64,000 bases of DNA from NCBI RefSeq assembly GCF_036090055.1, contig NZ_CP107970.1:2420501-2484500 (forward strand). The letters are read 5' to 3'. Position numbers and translations under genes: made by a program. The notes under the pieces are model-generated. The model had not been told where the DNA came from. It saw only the letters and a program-made list of their open reading frames with translations, and did no database searches. Positions 51,209 to 60,525 of the stretch are shown here, in pieces. The stretch comes from Nocardioides sp. NBC_00368 (lineage in GTDB: Bacteria > Actinomycetota > Actinomycetes > Propionibacteriales > Nocardioidaceae). Positions within the stretch are counted from its first letter, which is position 1. Each line of letters starts with the position of its first letter.

Positions 51209-53971
51209 GTGTTCTCATCGGATCGGTGGCGCTCGGGCGTCGTGCTGGCGCTTCTCGTCCTCTTCGTCGCGGTGACCTTCGGCCCCGCGCTCGTGGGTCG
51301 CGGGATGCTGCTGGACACCGGTTGGCTGCACGCGATGATGCCGTACGCCGCCGACGGCCCGATCCCGCAGGGAACGCTGTGGTGCCGCGGCGACACCTGG
51401 GACTACTACCTGCCCGGCGTCGAGAACATCGTCGAGGGCGTACGCCACGGCAACTGGCAGACCTGGGCGCCCTACGAGGTGGGCGGCGCTCCCCTGGCCT
51501 CGCTGCCGAACCACGCCGTGCTGAGCCCGGTCTCGTGGCCCTACTGGGTGATGCCGATGTGGCTGGCGCCCGCGTGGGTGAAGCTGACCGAGCTGGTGCT
51601 CGTGCTGGTCGGGATGGTGCTGTTCCTCGGCCGTCTGGGGGTGCGGCGCAGCATCGCGCTGGTCGCCGGGCTGGTCTTCTTCACCTCCGGGTTCATGATG
51701 ATGTGGACCAACTGGCCGCACACCAAGGTCGCCTGCCTGGTCCCGCTGCTGCTGTGGGCGCTGGACCGAGCCGTCCACGAGCGCGGCGCGCGCGACCTGG
51801 CCGCCGTCGGCCTGGTCGTCGCCTCGATGCTGCTCGGCGGGTTCCCGGCGGTGACGATGTTCGCGCTGACGCTGGGTGGGATCTACGTCGTCGTCCGGGC
51901 GCTCGCGCTCCGGGACGTCCGGCGCACGCTGATCGGCGGTGGCATCGCCGCCGGCGGGGTCGGGCTCGGGGTCGCGCTCTCCGCGGTGCAGGTCCTTCCG
52001 TTCGCGCTCAACATGAGCGCGCTCGGGATCGACGAGCGGGTCCCCAACCAGGTCAAGCCCGCCAGCCTTGCGCTCACCACCGTCGCGCCCGACGTCTACG
52101 GCACCTGCGTCGACGGGCTCTGGGCGGGCGAGGACAACCCGATCGAGTCGATCGCCTTCATCGGGGTCGCGGCGCTGGTGCTGGTCCTGTGCGCCCTGGT
52201 CGTCCGGCTGCCCGGCGGTCGCCGTCCGTCGACACCGGCACTGCTCGCGGTCGTCGTGGCCGCGATCGTCTGGCTGCTGTGGATCGGCGGGCTGCCGCTC
52301 GAGCTGCTCCAGAAGCTGCCGGGCTACAGCTCCAACAGCTTCGGGCGGGCCAACTCCATCTTCGGGTTCCTGTGCGCGGTCCTGGCGGGGATCGGGCTGG
52401 AGCGACTGGCCCAGCGCGCCGAGGAGGCGGACCCATCGCGCACGGCGAGCCGGTCCTGGCGGCCGCGCCTGGTGGTGTCGCTGCTGGTGCTGCTCGCTGC
52501 CGTCGGGGTGGCTGCGTACGTCCTGTATGCCGCCTACGCCTTCATCGACGGCGCCGAGCGGCCGATCCCGGACGTCGCCGCGAAGCTGCGGGTGCCGGCG
52601 CTGCTGCTGGTGGTCTCGCTCCTCGCCGTGGCGGCGACGCTGCTGCTGCGTGGCCGGCTGCGGCTGCTGGGACCGCTGGTGCTCGTGCTGGCCGTGGTCG
52701 CGCAGAGCACGATGTTCGCCCGCGAGGTGCTGCCGCTCACCGACCGCGACGACTTCTACCCGGTCACCCCCGCCCACGCGTTCCTGAAGAAGCACCTCGG
52801 CGAGGAGCGCTACGGCGCCTCCGGCTGGGAGCACTCCGCGGTCGCCGACCACTACCGGCTGCGTACGCCGACGGGACATGAGTTCACCTCGCCGGAGTGG
52901 AAGGAGCTGATCGCGGCGGTCAGCCCGGACGCGCAGCTGTCGACGACCTACAGCGACTTCCCTTCCGGTGTGCCCACGCCTGGGCGTCTGCCGGTGCTCG
53001 ACCAGCTCGCGGTGCGCTACTGGGTGACCCAGCCGCAGGAGGTCATCGGTGCGGCCGAGCCGACTCCGGTGCCGCCCGCGAAACGGCGGGCGCTGACGGT
53101 GATGCCCGGCCAGCAGGCGATGTGCCAGATCCCGAAGGGCGACCTGCGCGGGATCGAGGTCACCGTTCCCGACGGCCTGAAGCCGCGGGCGCAGCAGCCG
53201 ACCGTCGTCCGGGTGAGCGTCGGGACCGGCGCCGAGAAGGTCACCTCCGAGCGGGCCGTCGCCGTGAACCGGCCGCTCAAGCGCGGTGAGAAGCTGCGCG
53301 TCGCGATGCCCGAGCACCGCTTCACCACCGGTCCGGTGCCGGTGACCATCACGTTCGCCGGGAAGCGGAAGCCCGTCCACCTGGCCGGCCGCACCGACGG
53401 CTCCGTGATCTGCGCGGCGGTCAGGCCCGAGAAGGGCGACGGCCTCCGGGTCGTGCACGCCTCGGCCGGCGCGGTCGTCTACGAACGGGCGAGCGCGTTG
53501 CCCCGGATCCGCTGGGCCGGCACCAGCGAGGTCGTCACCGACGGCGCGACCCGGGTGCAGCGGCTGACCGAGGGCGTCGAACCCGGCACGGTGCTCCTCG
53601 ACGACTCCTCGACGCCTGCCGCGTCCGGTTCGACCGCCCGGGTCGACGTACGCCGCGACGAGCCCGAGACGATCTCAGCGGAGGTCGATGCGGACGGTGC
53701 CGGCTATCTGGTCGTCGCCGACTCGATCGCCCGCCCCGGCTGGTCGGCCACGGTCGACGGCCGCCCGGTGGACCTGGTCGCCGGCAACCACGCCTTGGCC
53801 GCCGTGCCCGTCCCCGACGGCACCCACACGGTCACGCTGCGCTACGAGGCTCCGGGGCTGCGTACGGGTGCGGTGGTCTCGCTCCTCGGCGCCCTGGTGA
53901 CGCTGGGTCTGGTGCTCGTTCCGTGGCTGGTGGATCGCCGTCGCGGCAGACGCCGCGTGGACCCGTCCTGA
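51209..53971 (+). CDS. YfhO-like large membrane protein
   Basis: 920 residues from a GTG at 51209 with no clear ribosome-binding site. About twelve membrane helices in the first 490 residues, including GDTWDYYLPGVENIVEG in the first external loop (an acidic motif as in GT-C enzymes) and FFTSGFMMMWTNWPHTK. The second half is a large extracytoplasmic beta-rich domain ending with a YfhO-type segment (GYLVVADSIARPGWSATVDG) and a final membrane helix. In Bacillus YfhO is needed for glycosylating lipoteichoic acid, so a GT-C-like outer-face transferase is the likely role. Family call moderate to good; substrate unknown. Confidence 0.82.
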   Translation: MFSSDRWRSGVVLALLVLFVAVTFGPALVGRGMLLDTGWLHAMMPYAADGPIPQGTLWCRGDTWDYYLPGVENIVEGVRHGNWQTWAPYEVGGAPLASLPNHAVLSPVSWPYWVMPMWLAPAWVKLTELVLVLVGMVLFLGRLGVRRSIALVAGLVFFTSGFMMMWTNWPHTKVACLVPLLLWALDRAVHERGARDLAAVGLVVASMLLGGFPAVTMFALTLGGIYVVVRALALRDVRRTLIGGGIAAGGVGLGVALSAVQVLPFALNMSALGIDERVPNQVKPASLALTTVAPDVYGTCVDGLWAGEDNPIESIAFIGVAALVLVLCALVVRLPGGRRPSTPALLAVVVAAIVWLLWIGGLPLELLQKLPGYSSNSFGRANSIFGFLCAVLAGIGLERLAQRAEEADPSRTASRSWRPRLVVSLLVLLAAVGVAAYVLYAAYAFIDGAERPIPDVAAKLRVPALLLVVSLLAVAATLLLRGRLRLLGPLVLVLAVVAQSTMFAREVLPLTDRDDFYPVTPAHAFLKKHLGEERYGASGWEHSAVADHYRLRTPTGHEFTSPEWKELIAAVSPDAQLSTTYSDFPSGVPTPGRLPVLDQLAVRYWVTQPQEVIGAAEPTPVPPAKRRALTVMPGQQAMCQIPKGDLRGIEVTVPDGLKPRAQQPTVVRVSVGTGAEKVTSERAVAVNRPLKRGEKLRVAMPEHRFTTGPVPVTITFAGKRKPVHLAGRTDGSVICAAVRPEKGDGLRVVHASAGAVVYERASALPRIRWAGTSEVVTDGATRVQRLTEGVEPGTVLLDDSSTPAASGSTARVDVRRDEPETISAEVDADGAGYLVVADSIARPGWSATVDGRPVDLVAGNHALAAVPVPDGTHTVTLRYEAPGLRTGAVVSLLGALVTLGLVLVPWLVDRRRGRRRVDPS

Positions 53972-54117
53972 ACACCAGGTTTCCTTAGCACATACGCCGG
54001 ATGACACCCGCGAGGGGGCGTGGGGCCGCGGAATCCACGCGGTAATGTGGCCGCTCAGAAGCCCCTCACGAACCCCGAATTTCTGTGTTCGGTCCCACTA
54101 CTTGCCCTGAGGTCCCT

Positions 54118-55167
54118 GTGAAGCTTGTCGTTCAAGTCCCCTGCCTCAACGAGGAGGAGACGCTCCCGTCCGTCCTGGAGTCGATTCCGAAGCAGATCCC
54201 CGGCATCGACGAGATCGTGATCCTGATCGTCGACGACGGGTGCACCGACCGGACGGTCGAGGTGGCCAAGGAGCACGGCGTGCGCGAGTTCGTGCACCAC
54301 TCCCGCAACCAGGGTCTCGGCCGGAGCTTCCACGACGGCGTGGTCCGCGCGCTCGAGCTGGGTGCCGACATCGTGGTCAACACCGACGGCGACAACCAAT
54401 ACCCGCAGGACCGCATCGCCGACCTGGTCCAGCCGATCATCAACGGCCAGGCCGACATCGTCATCGGCGACCGCCAGGTCGACCAGATCGAGCACTTCTC
54501 CGGGCTGAAGAAGAAGCTGCAGAAGGTCGGGTCCAAGGTCGTCAACATGGCCGCCGAGACCGACCTGCCCGACGCGGCCAGCGGCTTCCGCGCCTACTCG
54601 CGCGAGTCGCTGATGCTGCTCAACACCGTGACCCGCTTCTCCTACTGCATGGAGACGATCATCCAGGCGGGCAACAAGCGGATGAAGATCGCCTCGGTGC
54701 CGATCGAGACCAACGCCAAGACGCGTGAGTCGCGGCTGTTCAAGTCGATGCCCGAGCACATCATGAAGTCCGGCGCGGCGATCGTGCGCAGCTACATGAT
54801 GTACAAGCCGTACGCCATCTTCGTCTGGCTCACCACCTTCTTCTTCATCCTCGGCGCGATCCCGTTCGTCCGCTACCTCGTGCTGTGGCTCAGCGGCGAC
54901 AACGGCAACCACATCCAGTCGCTGCTGCTCGGCGGCGTGCTGATCAACCTGGCCTTCATGTCCGCGATGCTCGGCGTCATCTCCGACCTGATCCGCACCA
55001 ACCGGGTGCTCATCGAGGACGACCTGGAGCACACCAAGAAGGCGCGCTTCGGCAAGTCCGGCACCGAGATGCTGCGCGACCAGACCTCGGTCGCGGAGTT
55101 CGACCTGCCGCACACCAAGGCGCGTGCGACTGCCCAGTCCGGCGAGACGTGGACGACCAGCCTGTGA
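54118..55167 (+). CDS. Polyprenyl-phosphate GT2 glycosyltransferase with two C-terminal helices
   Basis: 349 residues from a GTG at 54118 with GAGG 6 nt upstream; an earlier in-frame GTG at 54085 has no such site. GT-A domain: VVQVPCLNEEETLPSVLES, LIVDDGCTDRTVEVA, DIVVNTDGDNQYPQDRI (DxD) and DAASGFRAYSRES, the DPM1/GtrB pattern of enzymes that load a sugar onto polyprenyl phosphate. Two membrane helices follow (about 225-250 and 265-290), then a charged tail. The loaded carrier would feed GT-C enzymes encoded nearby. It is coupled by GTGA to the UPF0104 gene. Confidence 0.92.
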   Translation: MKLVVQVPCLNEEETLPSVLESIPKQIPGIDEIVILIVDDGCTDRTVEVAKEHGVREFVHHSRNQGLGRSFHDGVVRALELGADIVVNTDGDNQYPQDRIADLVQPIINGQADIVIGDRQVDQIEHFSGLKKKLQKVGSKVVNMAAETDLPDAASGFRAYSRESLMLLNTVTRFSYCMETIIQAGNKRMKIASVPIETNAKTRESRLFKSMPEHIMKSGAAIVRSYMMYKPYAIFVWLTTFFFILGAIPFVRYLVLWLSGDNGNHIQSLLLGGVLINLAFMSAMLGVISDLIRTNRVLIEDDLEHTKKARFGKSGTEMLRDQTSVAEFDLPHTKARATAQSGETWTTSL

Positions 55168-56120
55168 CAGCGACCCATTCCGACCCGGTCTCCGCTACGG
55201 GGGCCGGGTCGTCGGCTACACCCAGCCTCAAGAAGCGGCTGCTCAAGATCGGTCTGGCCCTCGTGGTCGTGCTCGGCGGCGCCTATCTCGTCTGGCGCCA
55301 GCGCGACGACCTGGCCACCGCGGTCCAGGAGCTGAGCGTCGGCCGCTTCGCGATCGCAGGGGTCCTGGCGATCGTCGGCACCATGCTGATCGGCCAGATC
55401 TGGGTGGCCCTGCTGCACGGCATGGGCATCCGCCCCTCGCTACGCGACTCCCACTCGGTCTTCTACGTCTCCCAGCTGGGCAAATACCTGCCCGGCTCGG
55501 TGTGGCCGGTCGTCGCCCAGATGCAGTTCGGGCTGCGCTGGGGCGTCGCTCGCCGGACGATGCTGGGCGCCAACATCCTCTTCATGGGCATCGTCGTGGC
55601 CAGCGGCATCGGCGTCGGCGCCCTCCTGCTCCCCTGGTCCTCCTCCGAGGGCCTCAGCCGCTACTGGTGGCTGCTGCTCCTGCTCGTGCCGCTGGCCGTG
55701 TGTCTGCACCCGCGGGTCGTCCCCGGCATGCTCGACTGGCTGTTCGCCCGGCTCGGCCGAGAACCCCTCGGCGTACGTCTCACCGCGCGGGGCCTCTTCA
55801 CCGCCATCGGCTGGGCGGTGCTCGCCTGGGTCGCCTTCGGTCTTCATCTGGCGGTGATGATGCAGTCGTACGCCTCGGTGGGGCTGCTCGAGGCCGCGGC
55901 CGCCACCGGCGGGATGGCCCTGGCCTGGGCCGCGGGCATCGCGTTCATCCCCGCGCCTGCCGGCGCCGGGATCCGTGAGGCGCTGCTCGCGCTCACCCTC
56001 GGCCCGATCATCGGAGTCCCCGAGGCGCTCACCGTCGCGCTCGCCTCGCGCGTCCTCCTGCTCATCGCCGACGTGGTGCTGGCCGGTCTCGGAGCGGTTG
56101 CCGGGCGGCGTACGTCCTGA
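55164..56120 (+). CDS. UPF0104/LPG-synthase-like membrane protein
   Basis: 318 residues from a GTG at 55164 that overlaps the TGA of the GT2 gene. About eight membrane helices with FYVSQLGKYLPGSVWPVVAQ and FIPAPAGAGIREALLALTL, matching the protein at 48140-49147 in order and spacing, so the two are paralogues. Coupling to a polyprenyl-phosphate glycosyltransferase suggests a role in moving the lipid-linked sugar across the membrane; that is inference. Its 3' end overlaps the convergent GT39-like gene by 59 nt. Confidence 0.85.
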   Translation: MTATHSDPVSATGAGSSATPSLKKRLLKIGLALVVVLGGAYLVWRQRDDLATAVQELSVGRFAIAGVLAIVGTMLIGQIWVALLHGMGIRPSLRDSHSVFYVSQLGKYLPGSVWPVVAQMQFGLRWGVARRTMLGANILFMGIVVASGIGVGALLLPWSSSEGLSRYWWLLLLLVPLAVCLHPRVVPGMLDWLFARLGREPLGVRLTARGLFTAIGWAVLAWVAFGLHLAVMMQSYASVGLLEAAAATGGMALAWAAGIAFIPAPAGAGIREALLALTLGPIIGVPEALTVALASRVLLLIADVVLAGLGAVAGRRTS

Positions 56121-57579
56121 CGGGGTGGGGAGGCCGGGCCGCCAGGCAGACGGCGACCAGACCGCAGACCAGCCCGGCGGCGACCACGAGCTCCGCGTTC
56201 CGCGACTCGGAGTTCGGGAGACGGCCCACGTACGTCACCGAGTCGACGAACCACCTGAAGATCAGGAATGCGTAGAGACCCAGTGCGAGGGTGGTCGCGG
56301 CTGCCGCCAGGTGGGCCCGCGACTCCCGCGCGCCCACCGGGACCAGATCGACGAGCGCCGTGACACCGACCGCGAGCGCCGTGGCCAGCAGCGGCATCAG
56401 CGGCAGCAGGTAGCGGTCGTTCGGGTTCCCGCCGCCCGCGACGAAACCGACCAGGTTCGCCAGGATCACCGCGGCGTGGACCGTGAGCAGCAGCCATCCG
56501 GCACGTGACGCGGGCTGGTCCGGCCCGGCGACCCACCGGCGGAGCAGCAGCACGATCAACCCGATCACCGCGACGATCGCGAGCACGTCGGCGACCACCG
56601 CGTACCCCTCGGCCAGCAACGGCGCCCACAGCCGCTCGTACCAGTCAAGCCAGAGCGAGCCGTCGGTCAGCACCTGCCACCAGGTTCCGTTGGGCTCCCG
56701 GTCGAACTTCTCCAGCAGCGCCTCGGAGGCGGTCGGGTCGCCGTAGAGCACGATGTTGCGTACGTAGAACCAGCCGGTGGCGAGCCCCGGAACCCCGGTC
56801 GCCACGGCGGCCGCCGCCAGCGCGCGGAGCACCCCTCGACAGGAGCGGTCCTGCAGGAGCAGACCCACGGCGATGGCGGCGCCGCACAGGACGACGGTCA
56901 GCACACCGGGCGCCTTCGCGCCGGCCGCGGCGGTCCCGGCCAGCGCGACCAGCACCAGGCGCCCCGGCGACAGGCCTCGGTTCAGGATCCGGATCGTGGC
57001 CAGCAGGGTCAGTGAGGAGGCCGCGACCGCGACCCCGTCGTTGGCGATGTGACCGCCCGAGGTCACCAGCACGGCGCAGGAGGCACTGATCCCCGTGGCC
57101 AGGAACGCCGTCGCCGCCCTCCGGGTCACCTCGAAGGCGATCAGGCCCACCAGCAGCACACACAGCGCGGAGCCGACGGCATTGATCATCCGCATCCCGA
57201 CGACCATCACCTGGGGTGCATCGAGCGCTCCGGCAGCGGCCACGAACGGCAGCGACATCAGGTAGTAGAGCGGCGGGTGGTTGGCGGTCCAGATGTGGCG
57301 GTGCGGCTCGTCGACCATGGTCTCCAGCCCTTCGACGACCTGCGGATAACGCCGCGCATCCGTCGTCACGGTGGTGTCGATCGTCGGCAGCCGCCCCGAG
57401 GCGAGCTCCACCGCGTAGCCGGCGTTCGGTCCCTCGTCGCGGGTCTGGTACTGGAGCGACCGGGTCAGCGCGACGTAGCTGCTCAGACTCAGCGCGAAGA
57501 TCGCCACCAGCACCATCGCCGCCAGGATCCGTCTCGGGAGACGTACGCCGGCACCGTCCTCGTGTGTGGATCGGGGCAT
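56062..57579 (-). CDS. GT-C type membrane glycosyltransferase (GT39-like)
   Basis: 505 residues from ATG 57579, with AAGG 7 nt upstream; an extension to 57666 has no ribosome-binding site. About eleven membrane helices. The first external loop has YQTRDEGPNAGYAVELASG with the acidic pair, then WTANHPPLYYLMSLPF, the HPPLYY motif of PMT/ArnT-like enzymes. A C-terminal helix and basic tail follow. It is predicted to use a polyprenyl-phosphate sugar made by the GT2 at 54118. It is similar to the protein at 46806-48188. The last 59 nt overlap the convergent UPF0104 gene. Upstream lie the three palindromes at 57747-57877. Confidence 0.85.
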   Translation of the reverse strand: MPRSTHEDGAGVRLPRRILAAMVLVAIFALSLSSYVALTRSLQYQTRDEGPNAGYAVELASGRLPTIDTTVTTDARRYPQVVEGLETMVDEPHRHIWTANHPPLYYLMSLPFVAAAGALDAPQVMVVGMRMINAVGSALCVLLVGLIAFEVTRRAATAFLATGISASCAVLVTSGGHIANDGVAVAASSLTLLATIRILNRGLSPGRLVLVALAGTAAAGAKAPGVLTVVLCGAAIAVGLLLQDRSCRGVLRALAAAAVATGVPGLATGWFYVRNIVLYGDPTASEALLEKFDREPNGTWWQVLTDGSLWLDWYERLWAPLLAEGYAVVADVLAIVAVIGLIVLLLRRWVAGPDQPASRAGWLLLTVHAAVILANLVGFVAGGGNPNDRYLLPLMPLLATALAVGVTALVDLVPVGARESRAHLAAAATTLALGLYAFLIFRWFVDSVTYVGRLPNSESRNAELVVAAGLVCGLVAVCLAARPPHPVRTYAARQPLRDRPAPRRR

Positions 57580-57746
57580 TCGCGACCTTCGGCTGGGCTC
57601 AGGGGGCTTGGGTGGCGAGCCTATGACGGCTACGCGCGCCTGCGCTGCTTGGCTCAGCGTGTCCAACGACTGTTGTTTTCGGGGCGGGTCTGGGCCGCCC
57701 CAGTGTGGCCGCGGGCCAGTCGCTCCTCGGGAGGTGGGCCCTCCAC

Positions 57747-57768
57747 GGTGAACGAAAATTCATTCACC
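57747..57768. repeat. Palindrome A of a three-copy array
   Basis: Arms GGTGAACGAA (57747-57756) and TTCATTCACC (57759-57768) around an AA spacer, with one mismatch in ten pairs. First of three similar sites. Confidence 0.75.
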
Positions 57769-57798
57769 CCGCGACCAACCCGCCCAGCGCTCCCCGAG

Positions 57799-57820
57799 GT
57801 GAAGGAAGAGTTTCTTTCAC
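57799..57820. repeat. Palindrome B of a three-copy array
   Basis: Arms GTGAAGGAA (57799-57807) and TTCTTTCAC (57812-57820) around a GAGT spacer, one mismatch (a possible G-U pair in RNA). Centre 52 bp from that of copy A. Confidence 0.65.
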
Positions 57821-57855
57821 GGACCGAGCCACCCTTGGGCCCGGCCGCAACAGCA

Positions 57856-57877
57856 GGTGAACGAAAGTTCGTTCACC
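57856..57877. repeat. Palindrome C of a three-copy array
   Basis: Perfect ten-base arms GGTGAACGAA (57856-57865) and TTCGTTCACC (57868-57877) around an AG spacer. Centre 57 bp from that of copy B. The first eight bases of the arm also occur at 21533-21540. Confidence 0.8.
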
Positions 57878-57944
57878 CCAGAGCCCAAGCCCCTACCCAA
57901 CCCAGGGCCCCCGCGGCAAACACCGACCACAAAGAACAGCCGAA

Positions 57945-59666
57945 TCAGCGCGTCGGAACGAGCTCCCCACCCCGAACACTGAGATCACGCCGCTCCACAC
58001 TCCCCCGAGACTTGTGGGTCCAGATCGTGACCGTCGTCGCCTGCTTCTCGATCCTCACGATCGAGCACGGGACATAGTTGGCGTGGATGGCGTCGGTGAG
58101 CCAGGGCTGCGGCGTGTGCAGCGGCATCGTCTCGATGATCACCGGGATCGACCCGTCCTCGAGCTGAGGCACCAGCACGTCCTCGTACTGCGCGAAGTCG
58201 TAGTGGAACAGGTAGTAGGGCGTCGGGTTGGTGAGGTCGAGGGTGTCGTAGAGCTCGAGATAGTTGGGCATGACCAGCGCCTCGCGGGTGCCGCCGCTGC
58301 AGCGGTCGTACTCCGGACCGGCCCAGCGGGTGATCGCGTCGGTCACCTGGAAGGACTTCGCGTCACGGCGCAGGTCGTCGAGGTGGTCGACGGAGGCGAG
58401 CGCGGGTACGCAGCCGAGGACGACGAGGGCACCGGCGGAGACCGCGGCGACCGTCCCGCGCAGGAACGTCGATCCGAGGACCGCGCCGGCGACCGCGAGG
58501 GCCACCAGCAGCACCCCGCCCGTCATGCTCTGCAGACCGAACCCGATCCAGAGGGTCGCGGCCGCCCACAGTGCGCCGGCCACGCCGAGAGGTAACGCGA
58601 TGAGTGACCGCGTTGGTTTCGACACCGACGGAGGGCGATAGAGCTCCGCCACCGCGAGGACCACGGCGAGGAGGACGAGAGCGGAGACGGTGGTGGTGTG
58701 GGGGTTGTCGACGCGCCGGATCGGGACCACGACGAGGACCAGCCCGGCGAGCGCGATCAGCCGGGTGGAGTCGGAGATCCGCTGCCACACCAGCGGCACG
58801 AACGGCAGCAGCAGCGCGAACGGGTAGAGCGCCAGGATGAAGAACCGCCCGGACTCGGTCGGCAGGTCGAAGAAGTTCCAGACGGCGTACTGCGATCCTT
58901 CGTGCGTCTCGGTCTGGCCGAGGATCACCTGCCGGTTGAAGTCGGCGAAGGAGAGTCCCCACAGCACCTTGTACGCAGCAGCCTGGACAACCAGCCCGAG
59001 CACGAACCCGCCGGCCAGCTGGACGCAGTTGACGATCCGGGTGCGCCAGGCGACGTCCCGGCGGGCGAAGAGCTCGAAGAGACCCGAGGCTCCGGTGAGG
59101 AGCACGGCCAGCTCGACGTACTGCCAGAAGACCAGCGCCGGGAGCAGCACCCGGGCGACCGCGGCCAGGCGTGGCCGCGACTCGAGCCGACCGGTCGGCA
59201 GCAGGATGAAGACCCACAGGAGACAGATCGTGTACTTGATGTGCAGCGGGGTCGCGAGCAGGAGCACGCCGAGCGCGACCGCCACCATCACGACCGGGTG
59301 CAGCCGCAGCCGCAGCCCGATGGCGGCGGCGAGGACGGCGCCGAGGCCGGCGCCGAGGAGGCGGCCCCAGAGGAAGTACCAGATCGTCGGGGACCCGGAG
59401 GCGACCGCGTAGAGGACCGAGGAGACCCAGAAGGAGCCGGCGTTCCAGCCGTGCTCGAAGTCGACCAGTGGGATCGCGCCGTGCGCGGTCATCTTCGCCA
59501 GGTGGTACTGCGCGCCGAAGTCCTGGGTCAGGAAGGTGCCGTTCTGGGCGCCGACCGAGTAGGCCGACCAGAGCAGCGCCAGCACGCACACGCCGGCGAA
59601 CGTCGCCCACCTGACGGTCCCGACCGGCTCCGCGTGATCAGCTCTCAGGTCCCCAGGTGACGCCAT
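57945..59666 (-). CDS. Large multi-pass membrane protein, GT-C-like
   Basis: 573 residues from ATG 59666; an ATG at 59699 would add 11 residues without a better ribosome-binding site. About eleven to thirteen membrane helices. After the first helix there is an acidic loop, FLTQDFGAQYHLAKMTAHG, and VDFEHGWNAGSFW, which fit the general layout of GT-C glycosyltransferases, but no HPPL motif is present. The last 150 residues are extracytoplasmic (CSGGTREALVMPNYLELYD). Family not recognised with certainty. It is the gene just before the palindrome array and follows a methyltransferase-like gene. Confidence 0.7.
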   Translation of the reverse strand: MASPGDLRADHAEPVGTVRWATFAGVCVLALLWSAYSVGAQNGTFLTQDFGAQYHLAKMTAHGAIPLVDFEHGWNAGSFWVSSVLYAVASGSPTIWYFLWGRLLGAGLGAVLAAAIGLRLRLHPVVMVAVALGVLLLATPLHIKYTICLLWVFILLPTGRLESRPRLAAVARVLLPALVFWQYVELAVLLTGASGLFELFARRDVAWRTRIVNCVQLAGGFVLGLVVQAAAYKVLWGLSFADFNRQVILGQTETHEGSQYAVWNFFDLPTESGRFFILALYPFALLLPFVPLVWQRISDSTRLIALAGLVLVVVPIRRVDNPHTTTVSALVLLAVVLAVAELYRPPSVSKPTRSLIALPLGVAGALWAAATLWIGFGLQSMTGGVLLVALAVAGAVLGSTFLRGTVAAVSAGALVVLGCVPALASVDHLDDLRRDAKSFQVTDAITRWAGPEYDRCSGGTREALVMPNYLELYDTLDLTNPTPYYLFHYDFAQYEDVLVPQLEDGSIPVIIETMPLHTPQPWLTDAIHANYVPCSIVRIEKQATTVTIWTHKSRGSVERRDLSVRGGELVPTR

Positions 59667-59736
59667 GACGGCGACCCTATGAGAGCGGGCGCCCGGCATG
59701 GATGATCCACGCCGGGCGCCCGTGATGACGTGGGTC

Positions 59737-60465
59737 TCAGCCCTTGATCAGGACCGAGGTGCGCTCGGGGTAGGGCAGGGTCGGGGTGAGGCCGGCGTGG
59801 ATGGTCTCCTTCAGCCCGGACGCCGCGATCGCCTCGACGTAGCGCTTGCGGCGGCTGTTGTCGAAGACGATGATCCCACCGGGCGCGAGCCGGTCCTTGG
59901 CCTTCTCCAGGCACGCCTCGCGGGCACGCCCGTCGATCACCACGAGGTCGAACTCGCCGTCGACGTCGTCGATGGAGTTGACGTACGCCTCGAAGTCGAG
60001 GCCGGCGTGGCCCTCCTTCTGCGAGGGGACCACGGGGTTGTCGTTGGGGACCGGCTCGATGACCCGCAGCGAGATCTTCTCCTCCCCGGCGAGCTCGGCC
60101 TGCATCATCTCGCCGAAACCCTTGTGGTGCTCGACGGAGTGGATCTCGTCGGCGCGGCGGGAGAGCCAGATGGTGGAGGCGCCGGAGCCGTACTCGTAGA
60201 CCCGGATCGGGCGCTCACGCTCGCTCAGCCAGGCGTCGACGGCGGTGATCGCGTCGTAGGTCCACCACGGCACGTCCAGCTTCGCCATCGCCAGGGAGTC
60301 GTAGACCTTGGTGAGCGAGTGGGTCCAGTGACGCCAGCGCTGCTCGACCGGCGGAGCGGTCTCCTTCGCGAGTCCCGTCTTCGTCAGCCCGCGACCGACG
60401 GCCTTGAGGGAAGCGGCGTAGGACTGCTTGGCCAAGGAAAGCGGTGAACGGCCTGAGGTGGACAT
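59737..60465 (-). CDS. SAM methyltransferase-like protein
   Basis: 242 residues from ATG 60465 with GGAG 4-5 nt upstream. After a 75-residue helical N-terminal part, a methyltransferase fold of the Methyltransf_24 type: RVYEYGSGASTIWLSRRADE, IHSVEHHKGF, FDLVVIDGRAREACLEKA and LAPGGIIVFDNSRR. The Asp in VVIDGR and the following GRAREA are seen in enzymes acting in sugar or capsule modification. Cytosolic. It lies 60 nt downstream of coaD, at the left edge of the recG-rsmD-coaD group, and starts the glycan insertion. Confidence 0.85.
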   Translation of the reverse strand: MSTSGRSPLSLAKQSYAASLKAVGRGLTKTGLAKETAPPVEQRWRHWTHSLTKVYDSLAMAKLDVPWWTYDAITAVDAWLSERERPIRVYEYGSGASTIWLSRRADEIHSVEHHKGFGEMMQAELAGEEKISLRVIEPVPNDNPVVPSQKEGHAGLDFEAYVNSIDDVDGEFDLVVIDGRAREACLEKAKDRLAPGGIIVFDNSRRKRYVEAIAASGLKETIHAGLTPTLPYPERTSVLIKG

Positions 60466-60525
60466 TGATCTCCAGAGAAAGAATGACGGGCAGCGCTGAT
60501 AGACGATACCGGCGAACCGTGCCCC

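Larger units (their letters stand above)
57580..57944. other. 365-nt intergenic region with palindrome array
   Basis: No convincing gene. From 57580 to about 57745 nothing regular was seen apart from the expected promoter space of the GT39-like gene. From 57747 to 57877 there are three similar palindromes, annotated separately. The last 67 nt before the next stop are C-rich with no clear hairpin. Confidence 0.6.
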
